From NCBI RefSeq assembly GCF_913055165.1, contig NZ_CAJXJS010000040.1:1-34591 (forward strand): a DNA stretch of 34,591 nucleotides. Direction: 5' to 3'. Below, in pieces: positions 24,807 to 33,354 of the stretch. Position numbers and translations under genes: made by a program. Source of the DNA: an uncultured Devosia sp. (GTDB taxonomy: Bacteria; Pseudomonadota; Alphaproteobacteria; Rhizobiales; Devosiaceae). The notes beneath the pieces were generated by a model. That model worked only from the letters and a program-made list of their open reading frames with translations. It was not told where the DNA came from and did no database searches. Within the stretch, counting starts at the first letter, position 1. Each line of letters begins with the position of its first letter.

Positions 24807-26792
24807 CTACAGCGTGATGCGGTAGATACCGAAACCGTCGGCATTGGTTTCGCCGGTGGCCTCGATGCTGACGGCGGTCACGTCGGCCACCTTGTCGGCG
24901 GCTTTGGGGCCGGTGGCAAAGAGCACGGTGGTGTCGCCGATCGGGGCGAGGGACCAATTGCTGTCGGCCTTGGGATTGATGGTGCCGTTTTCGATGATGA
25001 AGCGGACGATGATGTCGCGATTGGTATCGGGGCCGATGAAGATGATGTTCTCCGCGCCGGTGCCCGGGAAGGAACCGCCGCCGCCAGCGCGATAATTGTT
25101 CGAGGCGATGACGAACTTGGCTTCCGGATCGATCGGGGCGCCGTCGAACATCAGGTCGACGATGCGGTTGGCGTCCGGGTTGAGGACTTCCTTGCCGTCG
25201 GAAGAGTATTTCGAGGGCTGGGTGAGGTCGATCTTGTAGGTGACCCCGTCGATGACGTCGAAATTGTAGGACGGGAAGTCCGGGTTGATGAGTTCGGCAT
25301 CGGTGGCGCCGGCCTCGACCTGGTTGAAGATACCGGCCGAGCGTTCGAGCCAGTTCTTGACATCGGCGCCGGTGACGACCAGTGCCTGGATGGTGTTGGG
25401 GTAGAGGTAAAGGTCGGCCACGTTCTTGATGGCGACTGGGCCGACGGGGACGTCGGTGTAATATTCCGGACCGCCACGACCGCCGGCCTTGAAGGGTGCA
25501 GCCGCCGAAAGGATCGGCAGGCTTTCCCACTCGGTGCCCTTCATCATCTGCGCGATGTACCAGGATTGGGCCTGAGAAACGATCTGCACGGACGGATCAT
25601 CGGCCACGAGTGCAAAATAGGAGTGCAGCGGTGCCGCGGTCTCGCCCACCGGGCGGCGGATATAGTCGAGGGTCTCCTGGTGTTCGTCGGCAACGGAAGC
25701 CTCGACTTCCGGCACTGATTCAACGGTGGGGACATTTTTGTTGTCGATGCGCTCGACGATGGGGCGGGCTTCGGAGGTGTGGGACACGACGCTCCACTTG
25801 CCATCGGCATCGACTTCGAGCAGCAGATCTACCAGACCCATATGCGAGCCCCAGAAACCCGGCATGACGGCCGGCTTGCCGTTGAGCGTGCCTGCAGCAG
25901 TGTCAACGCCCTCGATGCCTTCATAGGCTGGGCCCGGGAAGACCAGATGGTGGTGGCCGGTGAGGACCACGTCGATGCCTTCGACTGCGGCGAGCTGGAG
26001 CGAAGCGTTTTCCATGCCAGGGACGTGTTCGCCGCCGGTAATGCCGGAGTGGGAGAGGGCGACGACGATATCGGCGCCTTCCTCACGGATTTTCGGAACC
26101 CAGGCCTGGGCCGCCTCGACGATGTCGCGCACCACGACCTTGCCGGTGAGGTGGGTGGCATCCCAGGTCATGATCTGGGGCGGCAGGAAGCCGATGACGC
26201 CGATCTTGATGGTGTGGGTGGCGCCCGAACCGTCGGTCAGTTCCTTCTCGAAGATTCGATAGGGCTCGAGATAGGTCTCGTCATTGGTGGGGTCTTCACC
26301 CAGTTCGGTGCCGCGTACCAGATTGGCCGACACCAGCGGGAAATTGGCACCTTCCAGGGCGCGATCGAGGAATTCGAGCCCATAGTTGAACTCGTGATTG
26401 CCCAGGGTGGCGGCGTCGTAGCCAAGGGTGTTGAGCGCGGCGACGGCGGGGTGGATGTCACCCTGGTTGAGACCCTTTTCATAGGCCATGTAGTCGCCCA
26501 TCGGGTTGCCCTGGATCAGGTCGCCATTGTCGAACAGCACGGCATTGCCGGCCTCGGCGCGAATGTCTTCAATGATGGCAGCGGTGCGCGCCAGACCCAT
26601 CGTGTCGTTGGGGGCGTCGGCATAGTAGTCATAGGGCAGGATGGCGACGTGAATATCGGTCGTCTCGATGATGCGCAGGTGGGCCTGGTTGGCCTGGGCC
26701 ATGACTGCAAAGGGGTGCATGGCGACCATGGCGCCAACGCTGGCGGACCCGGCCAGGAAGCTGCGCCGGGAAATGGCTGGGAAGAAGTTCAT
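24807..26792 (-). CDS. cpdB: 2',3'-cyclic-nucleotide 2'-phosphodiesterase / 3'-nucleotidase, Tat-exported
   Basis: This 661-residue protein has a twin-arginine signal (SRRSFLAG at 8-15, cleavage near 34). The metallophosphoesterase half carries ETTDIHV (D46, H48), [29 protein letters not shown] and [11 protein letters not shown]. The C-terminal nucleotidase domain has the substrate region [16 protein letters not shown] near 550-570. It hydrolyses 2',3'-cyclic nucleotides and then 3'-nucleotides to nucleoside plus phosphate. The ATG at 26792 (GGAG upstream) starts the Tat signal; the frame extends to 26897 without support. A good Pho box lies 177 bases upstream. RNase T2 follows. Confidence 0.95.
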   Translation of the reverse strand: MNFFPAISRRSFLAGSASVGAMVAMHPFAVMAQANQAHLRIIETTDIHVAILPYDYYADAPNDTMGLARTAAIIEDIRAEAGNAVLFDNGDLIQGNPMGDYMAYEKGLNQGDIHPAVAALNTLGYDAATLGNHEFNYGLEFLDRALEGANFPLVSANLVRGTELGEDPTNDETYLEPYRIFEKELTDGSGATHTIKIGVIGFLPPQIMTWDATHLTGKVVVRDIVEAAQAWVPKIREEGADIVVALSHSGITGGEHVPGMENASLQLAAVEGIDVVLTGHHHLVFPGPAYEGIEGVDTAAGTLNGKPAVMPGFWGSHMGLVDLLLEVDADGKWSVVSHTSEARPIVERIDNKNVPTVESVPEVEASVADEHQETLDYIRRPVGETAAPLHSYFALVADDPSVQIVSQAQSWYIAQMMKGTEWESLPILSAAAPFKAGGRGGPEYYTDVPVGPVAIKNVADLYLYPNTIQALVVTGADVKNWLERSAGIFNQVEAGATDAELINPDFPSYNFDVIDGVTYKIDLTQPSKYSSDGKEVLNPDANRIVDLMFDGAPIDPEAKFVIASNNYRAGGGGSFPGTGAENIIFIGPDTNRDIIVRFIIENGTINPKADSNWSLAPIGDTTVLFATGPKAADKVADVTAVSIEATGETNADGFGIYRITL

Positions 26793-26968
26793 CTGATCGT
26801 CTCCAATGAGGTGCCGCTTTGCCGGGGGCGTACTCCCGGCTGCCGGTTTTCGACCGGTTCTTGGCGCTTCCCGACTGAGGGGAGCAGACCGTTCCATGCC
26901 CGCTTCAAATGACGGGCGGATGACGGCTGAGGCGAGACGCTATGAAGTTTTTACCGGTTGGTCAATTT

Positions 26969-26986
26969 ATGACAGTTGGATGACGG
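26969..26986 (-). promoter_or_regulatory. Pho box upstream of cpdB
   Basis: On the minus strand CCGTCAT (26986-26980), CCAA, CTGTCAT (26975-26969): two 7-base direct repeats with a 4-base gap, 13 of 14 matching the CTGTCAT PhoB half-site. It lies 177 bases before cpdB. The stretch 26793-27071 holds no gene; its leader part has two small hairpins (26821-26840 and 26843-26857). Confidence 0.75.
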
Positions 26987-27001
26987 TGGTGTCTCGGTAT
27001 T

Positions 27002-27023
27002 CCTCCCAAGCTTGCGGGGGAGG
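27002..27023. repeat. GC-rich intergenic palindrome, copy 4
   Basis: CCTCCC (27002-27007) and GGGAGG (27018-27023) with a further G-run. It is the same CCTCCC/GGGAGG theme as the copies at 3660 and 4843 but without the GGCCC hairpin. It precedes the DUF559 remnant. Confidence 0.5.
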
Positions 27024-27071
27024 GGGACAACGCTTAGCCTGGCGGAGGGGGCGCAATGGCGGGAGGCATGG

Positions 27072-27415
27072 TTGAGGGCACCGGACTTTATTCGGCAGCA
27101 CGCCAAGTCTCTGCGGCGTTCGATGACAATCCCCGAAGCGGACGCTATGGGCACTGCTGCGGCGGGATCAGCTCAAGTTGCACTTTCGCCGACAGCATCC
27201 GATCGGGCCATTTGTTCTCGACTTCTATTGCGCCAAGGCAAAGCTTTGCGTTGAGATCGACGGGCCTGTGCATGCGGAGCAGTCGGAGTATGACACGCGC
27301 CGAACTGAATGGCTCGAGCGAGAGGGTATTCGTGTTCTGAGGTTTTCTGCAGAGGACGTGGAGCGACGACCTGCGATGGTCGTGGCGGGCATCGTGCGGG
27401 CGGCCCCCCCTCCAC
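27072..27415 (+). pseudogene. Frameshifted DUF559-domain protein remnant
   Basis: A candidate TTG start (27072) with GGAGG upstream opens LRAPDFIRQHAKSLRRSMTI and PEAD. After about 27147 the family sequence continues in another frame as LWALLRRDQLKLHFRRQHPI, then GPFVLDFYCAKAKLCVEIDG, TEWLEREGIRVLRFSAEDVE and ends near GIVRAA. One base too many near GACGCTATGG explains the shift. DUF559 proteins resemble very-short-patch-repair endonucleases and are of unknown role. The reading frame then runs on into a hairpin repeat without a normal stop. Probably inactive; sequencing error at the one-base site is the alternative. Confidence 0.75.
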
Positions 27416-27535
27416 CGCCTTACGGCGGTCCCTGCCATTCGGGCCTAGCCCTCATGGCCTTCTTGTCTCAAATCGCTCCCCCGGAGCGATTTGCCCCTTG
27501 GGACGCCTCGAAGCCCCGCTCGCGGGGGAGGACAG
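27414..27535. repeat. Cluster of hairpin repeats between DUF559 remnant and kdgK
   Basis: ACCGCC-TTAC-GGCGGT (27414-27429) and a perfect 10-base-stem hairpin AAATCGCTCC-CCC-GGAGCGATTT (27470-27492), followed by a GC-rich stretch ending GCGGGGGAGG (about 27522-27531), fill this interval. There is no gene here. It lies downstream of the minus-strand kdgK and may end its transcription. Confidence 0.65.
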
Positions 27536-27549
27536 ATGGCGCGGGTGCT

Positions 27550-28458
27550 TTACCGCACCAGCTTGGGATCCACCAGTGCACCCTTGTGGCCGATGACGAT
27601 GCCGGCAGTGCGGTGGGCGGCTTCGGCGGCTTCGCGCAGGGATTTGCCGTTGAGACGGGCCGAGAGATAGGCGCCATTGAAGCTGTCGCCAGCGCCGGTG
27701 GCATCGACCACATTGGCAACAGGCGGGGGGGCAATGCAGACCCGCTCGCTGGCGGTGGCGATCAGCGCTTCCTTGGCGCCGTCCTTGACCACCACCTCCT
27801 CAACACCCAGCTCGAGATAGCGGTCGGCGGTGTCATTGATGGTCTTGTCGCCGAATAGCGGGGCCTCATCGGTGTGGGTGGGCAGGACGATGTCACAGAG
27901 GCTGGCGGCGGCGGTCAGCACGCCGGCCATGACGCGCGGAGAGGACCACAGAGCCGGACGCAGATTGGTGTCGAAGGCGATTTTGGCGCCATTGTCGCGG
28001 GCCTTGACGATGGCGCCGAGCAGGCGGCCGCGGGCACGCGGGGCGAGAATGGCGAGGGTAATGCCAGAAAAATAGACGAGTTCGGCGCCCTCGACGGCCT
28101 CGGCGAGGGCGGGCTTGTCGTCAGCCAGGAGCTTGGCGGCGGAGGTATCGCGCCAATAGGTGAAGTGCCGGTCACCCTTCTCCTGGTGGATCAGATAGAG
28201 GCCGGGGCGGCGATTTTGAATGGTCTGGATGTGGCCGGTGCCGATGCCATTGTCATCGAGGAAGGTACGGATGTCGTTGGAATAGCGATCTTCGCCAAGC
28301 GCGGTGGCATAGTCGACCGACCAATCCTTGCCGAGCAGGGCGCGCAGATACCAGGCGGTGTTGAGCGTGTCCCCCGCGTAGCCGAGACGATAGGTGCGGT
28401 CCACTCCGCCGCTCATCTCGATCATGCATTCCCCGATTGAGACGATGCGCTTGGTCAC
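27550..28458 (-). CDS. kdgK: 2-dehydro-3-deoxygluconokinase (PfkB family)
   Basis: This 302-residue PfkB-family kinase starts with GTG at 28458, AGGAGG 6 bases upstream. It shows IVSIGECMIEMSGG, the substrate loop LGYAGDTLNTAWYL, HFTYWRDTSAAK, AFDTNLRPALW (161-171) and the anion-hole signature VDATGAGDSFNGAYL (251-265, catalytic D258). These features match KDG kinases more than ribokinase or fructokinase. It converts 2-keto-3-deoxygluconate to the 6-phosphate for Entner-Doudoroff cleavage. It is divergent from a UxuB-like gene 133 bases away, consistent with hexuronate catabolism. Confidence 0.9.
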   Translation of the reverse strand: MTKRIVSIGECMIEMSGGVDRTYRLGYAGDTLNTAWYLRALLGKDWSVDYATALGEDRYSNDIRTFLDDNGIGTGHIQTIQNRRPGLYLIHQEKGDRHFTYWRDTSAAKLLADDKPALAEAVEGAELVYFSGITLAILAPRARGRLLGAIVKARDNGAKIAFDTNLRPALWSSPRVMAGVLTAAASLCDIVLPTHTDEAPLFGDKTINDTADRYLELGVEEVVVKDGAKEALIATASERVCIAPPPVANVVDATGAGDSFNGAYLSARLNGKSLREAAEAAHRTAGIVIGHKGALVDPKLVR

Positions 28459-28535
28459 GAATTTCCTCCTGAACTTCAACCGGGTTATGCCGGTGCGGGC
28501 TTGCTCCGGCAAGGGCTTGCCACTAAAGAGGCTCT

Positions 28536-28562
28536 ATCTTGCGTCGAACTTCCATACAAGAT
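28536..28562. promoter_or_regulatory. Inverted repeat in the kdgK/uxuB divergent region
   Basis: ATCTTG (28536-28541) and CAAGAT (28557-28562) are inverted arms around 15 bases in the shared promoter region. It could be an operator of a hexuronate regulator; chance is possible. Confidence 0.25.
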
Positions 28563-28591
28563 GGGAGCCGCATGTCCCGAGGAGATACCCC

Positions 28592-30064
28592 GTGTCCAGA
28601 CCGCGCCTCAATTCCGCCAGCCTTGCCAAACTTGCCGGCGGGACGAATGTGCCCGGATATGACCGCACCAAGGTGACGCCGGGTATCGTGCATCTGGGCA
28701 TTGGCGCATTTCACCGGGCGCATATGGCCGTCTATGTCGACGATCTGCTGGGAAAGGACCCGAGCTGGGGTATTGTCGGGGCTAGCCTGAGGCGGCCTGA
28801 CACCAAGGAGGCGCTGGAGCCGCAGGACGGGCTCTACACCATCGCCGTGCGCGACGCAGAAGGCACCCATCCGCGCGTGATCGGTTCGATTCTCAGGGTT
28901 ATGGACGCCAATACAGAGCGCGAGGCACTGCTGGCGCTGATGGCTGATCCGGCCATTCGCATCCTCTCGCTGACGGTGACGGAAAAGGGCTATTGCCACG
29001 ATCCGGCGACCGGGGAGCTGGACCAGAAGCACCCCGACATTGTTCATGATCTGGCAAACCCGACGCAGCCAAAATCAGCGCCGGGCATGCTGGTGGAAGC
29101 CCTGGCACGGCGCAAGGCGGCGGGCGTGGCGCCGTTCACGGTGATGAGCTGCGACAACCTGCCGAGTAATGGCGAAACGGCCAAGCGTATTGTCACCAAA
29201 TTTGCGGCGCTGCGGGATGGCGAGCTGGGCGAATGGGTGAAGTCGGTAGCGTTCCCCTCGACCATGGTGGACCGGATCGTGCCTTCGACGACCGATGCGG
29301 ACCGGGACGAAGTCGCCGGGTTGATTGGTGCGGAAGACGCCTGGCCGATCATGACCGAACCCTTCACCCAATGGGTGATCGAGGATCATTTTCCGTCCGG
29401 CCGTCCGGCGTTTGAAACGGTCGGCGCGCAGCTCGTCAAGGATGTCGAGCCGTTCGAGCATATGAAGCTGCGCATGCTCAATGGCAGCCACTCGACCATG
29501 GCCTATGCGGGCTATCTGGGCGGCTACGAATATATCGCCGAGGTGATGGGTGACGCAGCCTATGTGAAGCTGGTCCATGGACTGATGACCGAGGAGGCCA
29601 TGCCGACGCTGGACATGCCGGGCGTGGACCTGGGCGCCTATCGAGACCAGTTGCTGGAGCGGTTCCGCAATCCGGCGCTCAAGCACCGGACCTGGCAGAT
29701 TGCCATGGATGGATCGCAGAAGCTGCCGCAGCGCTTGCTCGGGACGATCCGCGATCGGCTGAAGGCCGGGCAGAGGATCGAACGGTTGGCGCTGGGGGTG
29801 GCGGCGTGGATGCGCTACGTGACCGGTGTTGCCGAAGACGGTAGCGAGATCGATGTGCGCGATCCGCTGGCGCTCAAGATGCACGCCATTGCCGCCGATG
29901 CCGGGGACGATCCGGAGGCGCTGTTTGACGGGCTGGTGGGGTTGAACGAGGTCTTTGGGTCTGACCTTGCGGGCAATGCGGCGTTTCGTGCGGCGGTAGT
30001 CTCGCATCTCGAAAGCCTGTTCGACCACGGGGCAAGAGCGACGGTCAAAGCGGTGGCAGGGTAG
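28592..30064 (+). CDS. uxuB: Mannitol dehydrogenase family protein, probably fructuronate reductase
   Basis: This 490-residue protein starts with GTG at 28592 (CGAGGAG upstream); the frame extends upstream over the kdgK start without support. It has the NAD motif VHLGIGAFHRAHM (33-45), the mannitol-dehydrogenase signature VDRIVPS (226-232) and the catalytic KLRMLNGSH (K292, N297, H300). Mannitol dehydrogenases, tagaturonate and fructuronate reductases share these. The adjacent KDG kinase favours UxuB (fructuronate to mannonate), but mannitol dehydrogenase is possible. No uxuA is in the window. Confidence 0.8.
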   Translation: MSRPRLNSASLAKLAGGTNVPGYDRTKVTPGIVHLGIGAFHRAHMAVYVDDLLGKDPSWGIVGASLRRPDTKEALEPQDGLYTIAVRDAEGTHPRVIGSILRVMDANTEREALLALMADPAIRILSLTVTEKGYCHDPATGELDQKHPDIVHDLANPTQPKSAPGMLVEALARRKAAGVAPFTVMSCDNLPSNGETAKRIVTKFAALRDGELGEWVKSVAFPSTMVDRIVPSTTDADRDEVAGLIGAEDAWPIMTEPFTQWVIEDHFPSGRPAFETVGAQLVKDVEPFEHMKLRMLNGSHSTMAYAGYLGGYEYIAEVMGDAAYVKLVHGLMTEEAMPTLDMPGVDLGAYRDQLLERFRNPALKHRTWQIAMDGSQKLPQRLLGTIRDRLKAGQRIERLALGVAAWMRYVTGVAEDGSEIDVRDPLALKMHAIAADAGDDPEALFDGLVGLNEVFGSDLAGNAAFRAAVVSHLESLFDHGARATVKAVAG

Positions 30065-30174
30065 CAACCCGCACTTCTGCAGCGTCACTCCACCCTCGTG
30101 GGCACTGAGGGAACCTGTTCCGCAACACCTCACTTACTGCTAGCGTCCATCGGCAATTCTGAAAGGCGTCGGGC

Positions 30175-31101
30175 ATGAAGTGGCAGGGGCGGGAGCGCAG
30201 CTCCAATATCGAAGATCGTCGGGGGCAGCGTGGCGGCCGGATGGGCGGACTTGGCGGGCTCGGTGGCCTGGGTCGCGGCGGTATTCGCATCCCGACGGGC
30301 GGACGGGGTTCGCGCGGTGGCATTTCCAGCCTGATCGGTATTGTCGTGGTGCTGGGTATCATCTGGTTCGCTACCGGGCAGAACCCGCTGGACATGCTGA
30401 CGGGCGGCTCGGGCACGGGCCCCTCCTCAAGTGCCTCATCCACCCAACTGCCTGCGCAAGGGCAGGACGAACTGGCCGATTTTGTCGGTGTGGTGGTCAA
30501 GGAAACCGAGGACCTCTGGAACGCGCAATTCGCTGCCATTGGTGAGAACTATCCCGAGCCCACCGTGGTTTTGTTCACTGACGCGGTGAATACGGCCTGC
30601 GGGGCCGCCGATTCCTCGGTGGGACCATTCTATTGTCCGGGGGATTCCAAGGTCTATATCGACCTGTCCTTCTATGACCAGTTGCATCGACAGTTCGGTG
30701 CGCCGGGCGATTTTGCACAGGCCTATGTGCTGGCCCATGAGGTCGGCCACCACATCCAGAACCTGACCGGGGTGCTGCCTGAGTTCAATCGCGCGCGGCA
30801 ATCCATGAGCCAGGAAGAGGCCAATGCCTGGTCGGTGCGGGTGGAATTGCAAGCCGACTGCTATGCCGGGGTGTGGGCCAATTATGCGGGCCAGCAAAAC
30901 CTGCTGGAGCGCGGGGATGTGGAGGAGGCTCTGAACGCGGCCAACCAGATCGGCGACGACACGCTGCAGAAGCGGATGCAGGGCTTCGCCGTGCCCAAGA
31001 CGTTCAATCACGGCACATCGGCGCAGCGCCAGACCTGGTTCGAACGCGGCTATCGTTCCGGCAATCCGGGAGACTGCGATACGTTCTCGGGGAATGTGTA
31101 A
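30175..31101 (+). CDS. Neutral zinc metallopeptidase (YpfJ-like)
   Basis: This 308-residue protein belongs to the Zn_peptidase family (PF04228). A basic Gly-rich cytoplasmic N-terminus (1-48, GGLGGLGGLG) is followed by one membrane segment (about 50-66, ISSLIGIVVVLGIIWFA), a flexible linker, and a periplasmic catalytic domain with ACGAADSSVGPFYCPGD, the zinc motif HEVGHH (188-193) and VELQADCYAGVWA. Family members are inner-membrane proteases of unclear substrate. The start ATG at 30175 has AAAGG upstream. It is single, followed by the glycosyltransferase gene. Confidence 0.92.
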   Translation: MKWQGRERSSNIEDRRGQRGGRMGGLGGLGGLGRGGIRIPTGGRGSRGGISSLIGIVVVLGIIWFATGQNPLDMLTGGSGTGPSSSASSTQLPAQGQDELADFVGVVVKETEDLWNAQFAAIGENYPEPTVVLFTDAVNTACGAADSSVGPFYCPGDSKVYIDLSFYDQLHRQFGAPGDFAQAYVLAHEVGHHIQNLTGVLPEFNRARQSMSQEEANAWSVRVELQADCYAGVWANYAGQQNLLERGDVEEALNAANQIGDDTLQKRMQGFAVPKTFNHGTSAQRQTWFERGYRSGNPGDCDTFSGNV

Positions 31102-31183
31102 CCTCGGGCACGGGCGAGAATGAAGGGTAGCGGGCCGGCGGCAGCTTGGCTAAACCGGGGGATCACACTCAGCCGGCCGGTTC

Positions 31184-32734
31184 ATGATCCCGAAAATTCT
31201 TCACTTCACCTGGAAGTCCCAGGACCTTCCGCGCCAGATGCAGGCCTATTACGATGCCTGGCGGCGCCTGCATCCGGATTGGGATGTCCGCCTGTGGACC
31301 GACGAGAGCATGCGGGACTTCGTCGCCGCGACCTATCCCGATTTTCAGGACACGTATGACGCCTATCCCAAGATGATTCAGCGGGCGGATGCCTTCCGCT
31401 ATCTGGTGCTGGGCGCGCTGGGCGGGGTCTATGCCGATCTTGACGTGGAGCCCTATCAGGCCATCGACGGATTGCTGGAGCACGAATGCTTTGTCGGCAT
31501 TGAGCCGCTCGAGCACATATTCCCGGACCGCCATCACCAAGGCGTGCCTTTCCTTCTAACCAATGCGTTCATGGGTTCCGTGGCGGGGCATCGGCTGTGG
31601 AGGGAGATCATTGCGCGCCTGCCGAGCTTGTCGGATCAGGAGACTTTCTATTCCACCGGGCCGTCCATGGTGACCTCTTCGGTGCTGCGCCTGCCGCGGA
31701 ATGAGCGACCGACCCTATTGTCCCCAAATGTCTGGTCGCCCTTGCTGGCGGACGGGCGGAAGACGCAGACCGACGCCGAGGCGACGGCCATGCTCGAACC
31801 GGTTGGGACCGTGATAGCTGCTGCAGGTGGTACGCTGGTGTCACATGTGTGGATGACGACATGGGTGCCCTGGCACAAGCGTGGCAACCGGTTCCTGCCG
31901 TTGATCCAATTGCCGACCACTGCAAAATGGGCCTGGCGGCGGCTGCGTCATCCATCGCTTGCCGGCGTGGTCATACCCGATCCACTCTATTTCTATACGG
32001 ACCAGAATGTCGCGCCGACATCGGATCGACCGCATGTCCAGGTGGCGGTGCGGGTTGGGAAAACTGGCCTGACGAGTGAGCTGGCGCAGGCCCTGGCCGC
32101 GCTGGACTATCCTCGAGATCGGCTGACAGTGACGATCCACGGGCCGGTGGGACTAAACAGGGACGTGATTGACGCGGTGCTGGCGGCAGCCGGTATTGAG
32201 GCCAGCATTGGCGAGCACCCCAAATGCAGCAGCGCTGCTCGAGACAATGCGATACTGGATGACCTAGTGACTGGGGCGGAACACATTCTTCTGGTGGACG
32301 GCTCCGTGCGGTCAATGCCGGTTGACGCGATCCAGCGGATGCTAGGCGCAGGGCGACCGGTGGTGGCCGCCAATGTCGTGGACGAAGCGGGCAGGCCCGC
32401 CGACAGCCAATTGTTCCGGTATGAGAAGGGGGCGCCGTTTAAGGTGCTCTACAAGGATGGTGGCCGGAGTGGCCGGGTACGGCGCGACCCGGGTTTTCGG
32501 ACCTATCTCACCGACCAGAAGACCTTCGAGTTGCTGCCGCTTGATGGCGTGGGCGAATGCTTCGTGCTGATCGCGCGACCGGTGGTGGAGGCGGGGGTAC
32601 GGTTTGGAGAAACCCCCTACAAGCTGCATCTGGGCGCCGAGGCCTTCGGAATCATGGCACGGGACCGCGGCCACGAGGTTTGCGGCCTGACCGATCTTCA
32701 GGTGGTTCGCGCGGTGCCGGTCCAGCCGGACTAG
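31184..32734 (+). CDS. Two-domain glycosyltransferase, GT32-like plus GT62/Anp1-like
   Basis: This 516-residue cytoplasmic protein begins like OCH1-type (GT32) sugar transferases: IPKILHFTWKSQDLP, WTDESM, IQRADAFRYLVLGALGGVYA with the DXD at D85-D87, and ALGGVYADLD. From about residue 285 a second Rossmann-like half reads ARDNAILDDLVTGAEHILLV, DAIQRMLGAGRPVVAANV, PLDGVGECFVLI and AFGIMARDRGHEVCGL, the layout of Anp1/GT62 mannosyltransferases. There the DXD position reads VDGSV (372-), so activity of that half is doubtful. Donor and acceptor are unknown. It stands alone, without capsule genes. Confidence 0.8.
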   Translation: MIPKILHFTWKSQDLPRQMQAYYDAWRRLHPDWDVRLWTDESMRDFVAATYPDFQDTYDAYPKMIQRADAFRYLVLGALGGVYADLDVEPYQAIDGLLEHECFVGIEPLEHIFPDRHHQGVPFLLTNAFMGSVAGHRLWREIIARLPSLSDQETFYSTGPSMVTSSVLRLPRNERPTLLSPNVWSPLLADGRKTQTDAEATAMLEPVGTVIAAAGGTLVSHVWMTTWVPWHKRGNRFLPLIQLPTTAKWAWRRLRHPSLAGVVIPDPLYFYTDQNVAPTSDRPHVQVAVRVGKTGLTSELAQALAALDYPRDRLTVTIHGPVGLNRDVIDAVLAAAGIEASIGEHPKCSSAARDNAILDDLVTGAEHILLVDGSVRSMPVDAIQRMLGAGRPVVAANVVDEAGRPADSQLFRYEKGAPFKVLYKDGGRSGRVRRDPGFRTYLTDQKTFELLPLDGVGECFVLIARPVVEAGVRFGETPYKLHLGAEAFGIMARDRGHEVCGLTDLQVVRAVPVQPD

Positions 32735-32774
32735 CAGGCGTCAGAGTAGCATTGTTTGGTATCCTGGGCGGCGG

Positions 32775-32799
32775 GGAACGCAGGGGTTCGCTCGACGTT
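32775..32799 (+). promoter_or_regulatory. EcfG-type general stress promoter of the cupin gene
   Basis: GGAAC (32775-32779), 16 bases, CGTT (32796-32799): a perfect EcfG match, ending 30 bases before the ATG at 32830. Confidence 0.87.
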
Positions 32800-32829
32800 G
32801 CTCCCAAGTCACGGTTGAAGGAGGACTCC

Positions 32830-33336
32830 ATGCGTGTGAATGTCGGTTCGGTTGCGCTGGAACACTTTGCCGATGGCGGTGGCGTCCCGAACACAACTCT
32901 CCCCACGGTGATCTGCAAGGGTGCCGTTCGGGAACCTTCCGCCGAGGCCATGGAGGCACTATTTGACGCCAATGGCTGGCCAAGTGCCTGGCGCTGGGGC
33001 GTTTATGATTTTCACCACTACCACTCCACCACACATGAGTGCCTGGGCATCGCTCAGGGGAAGGCGCGATTGATGCTGGGTGGTGAGAGCGGCCGGGTCT
33101 TCGAGGTCGTGGCAGGCGATGTCATCGTGTTGCCGGCGGGGACCGGACACAAGAGGCTCGAGGCCAGTGGTGACTTTCTGGTCGTGGGTGCATATCCGCC
33201 CGGTTGCAGCGCCGATCTGCTGCGGGGCGAGGCGGGCGAACGGCCCGAGGCGGACAAGCGGATCGCTCAGGTACCGCTGCCCCTAACCGACCCGGTCGGT
33301 GGGGCGGCAGGGCCCGTGCTGGAACACTGGGGCTGA
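32830..33336 (+). CDS. Cupin-domain protein (YjlB-like)
   Basis: This 168-residue protein has a single cupin barrel: WGVYDFHHYHSTTHECLGIAQGKARLMLGG (motif 1, with the metal-type His cluster) and GDVIVLPAGTGHKRLE (motif 2). The overall architecture is that of the YjlB-like cupins. The ATG at 32830 is preceded by AAGGAGG; the open frame runs upstream into the glycosyltransferase gene but without support. It has its own EcfG-type promoter, so it is probably stress induced. Substrate is unknown. It converges on azlD, whose stop lies 18 bases away. Confidence 0.9.
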   Translation: MRVNVGSVALEHFADGGGVPNTTLPTVICKGAVREPSAEAMEALFDANGWPSAWRWGVYDFHHYHSTTHECLGIAQGKARLMLGGESGRVFEVVAGDVIVLPAGTGHKRLEASGDFLVVGAYPPGCSADLLRGEAGERPEADKRIAQVPLPLTDPVGGAAGPVLEHWG

Positions 33337-33354
33337 ACCCGCATTTACCGGTGA

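Noticed and set aside
25779..26912. Long plus-strand open frame opposite cpdB
   Set aside because: Shadow of cpdB, low complexity and no ribosome site or family resemblance.
27001..27540. Possible CRISPR or transposon at the repeats around the DUF559 remnant
   Set aside because: No regular repeat-spacer pattern, no target duplication, no transposase; these are hairpin repeats.
30110..30121. GGAAC-CT-GTTCC palindrome, and EcfG-like start at 30111
   Set aside because: No CGTT at 16-17 bases, and it is not the alphaproteobacterial LexA form GTTC-N7-GTTC. Left unassigned.
29075..30133. Minus-strand open frame opposite the uxuB-like gene
   Set aside because: Antisense shadow in GC-rich code; His/Arg-rich composition unlike a real protein.
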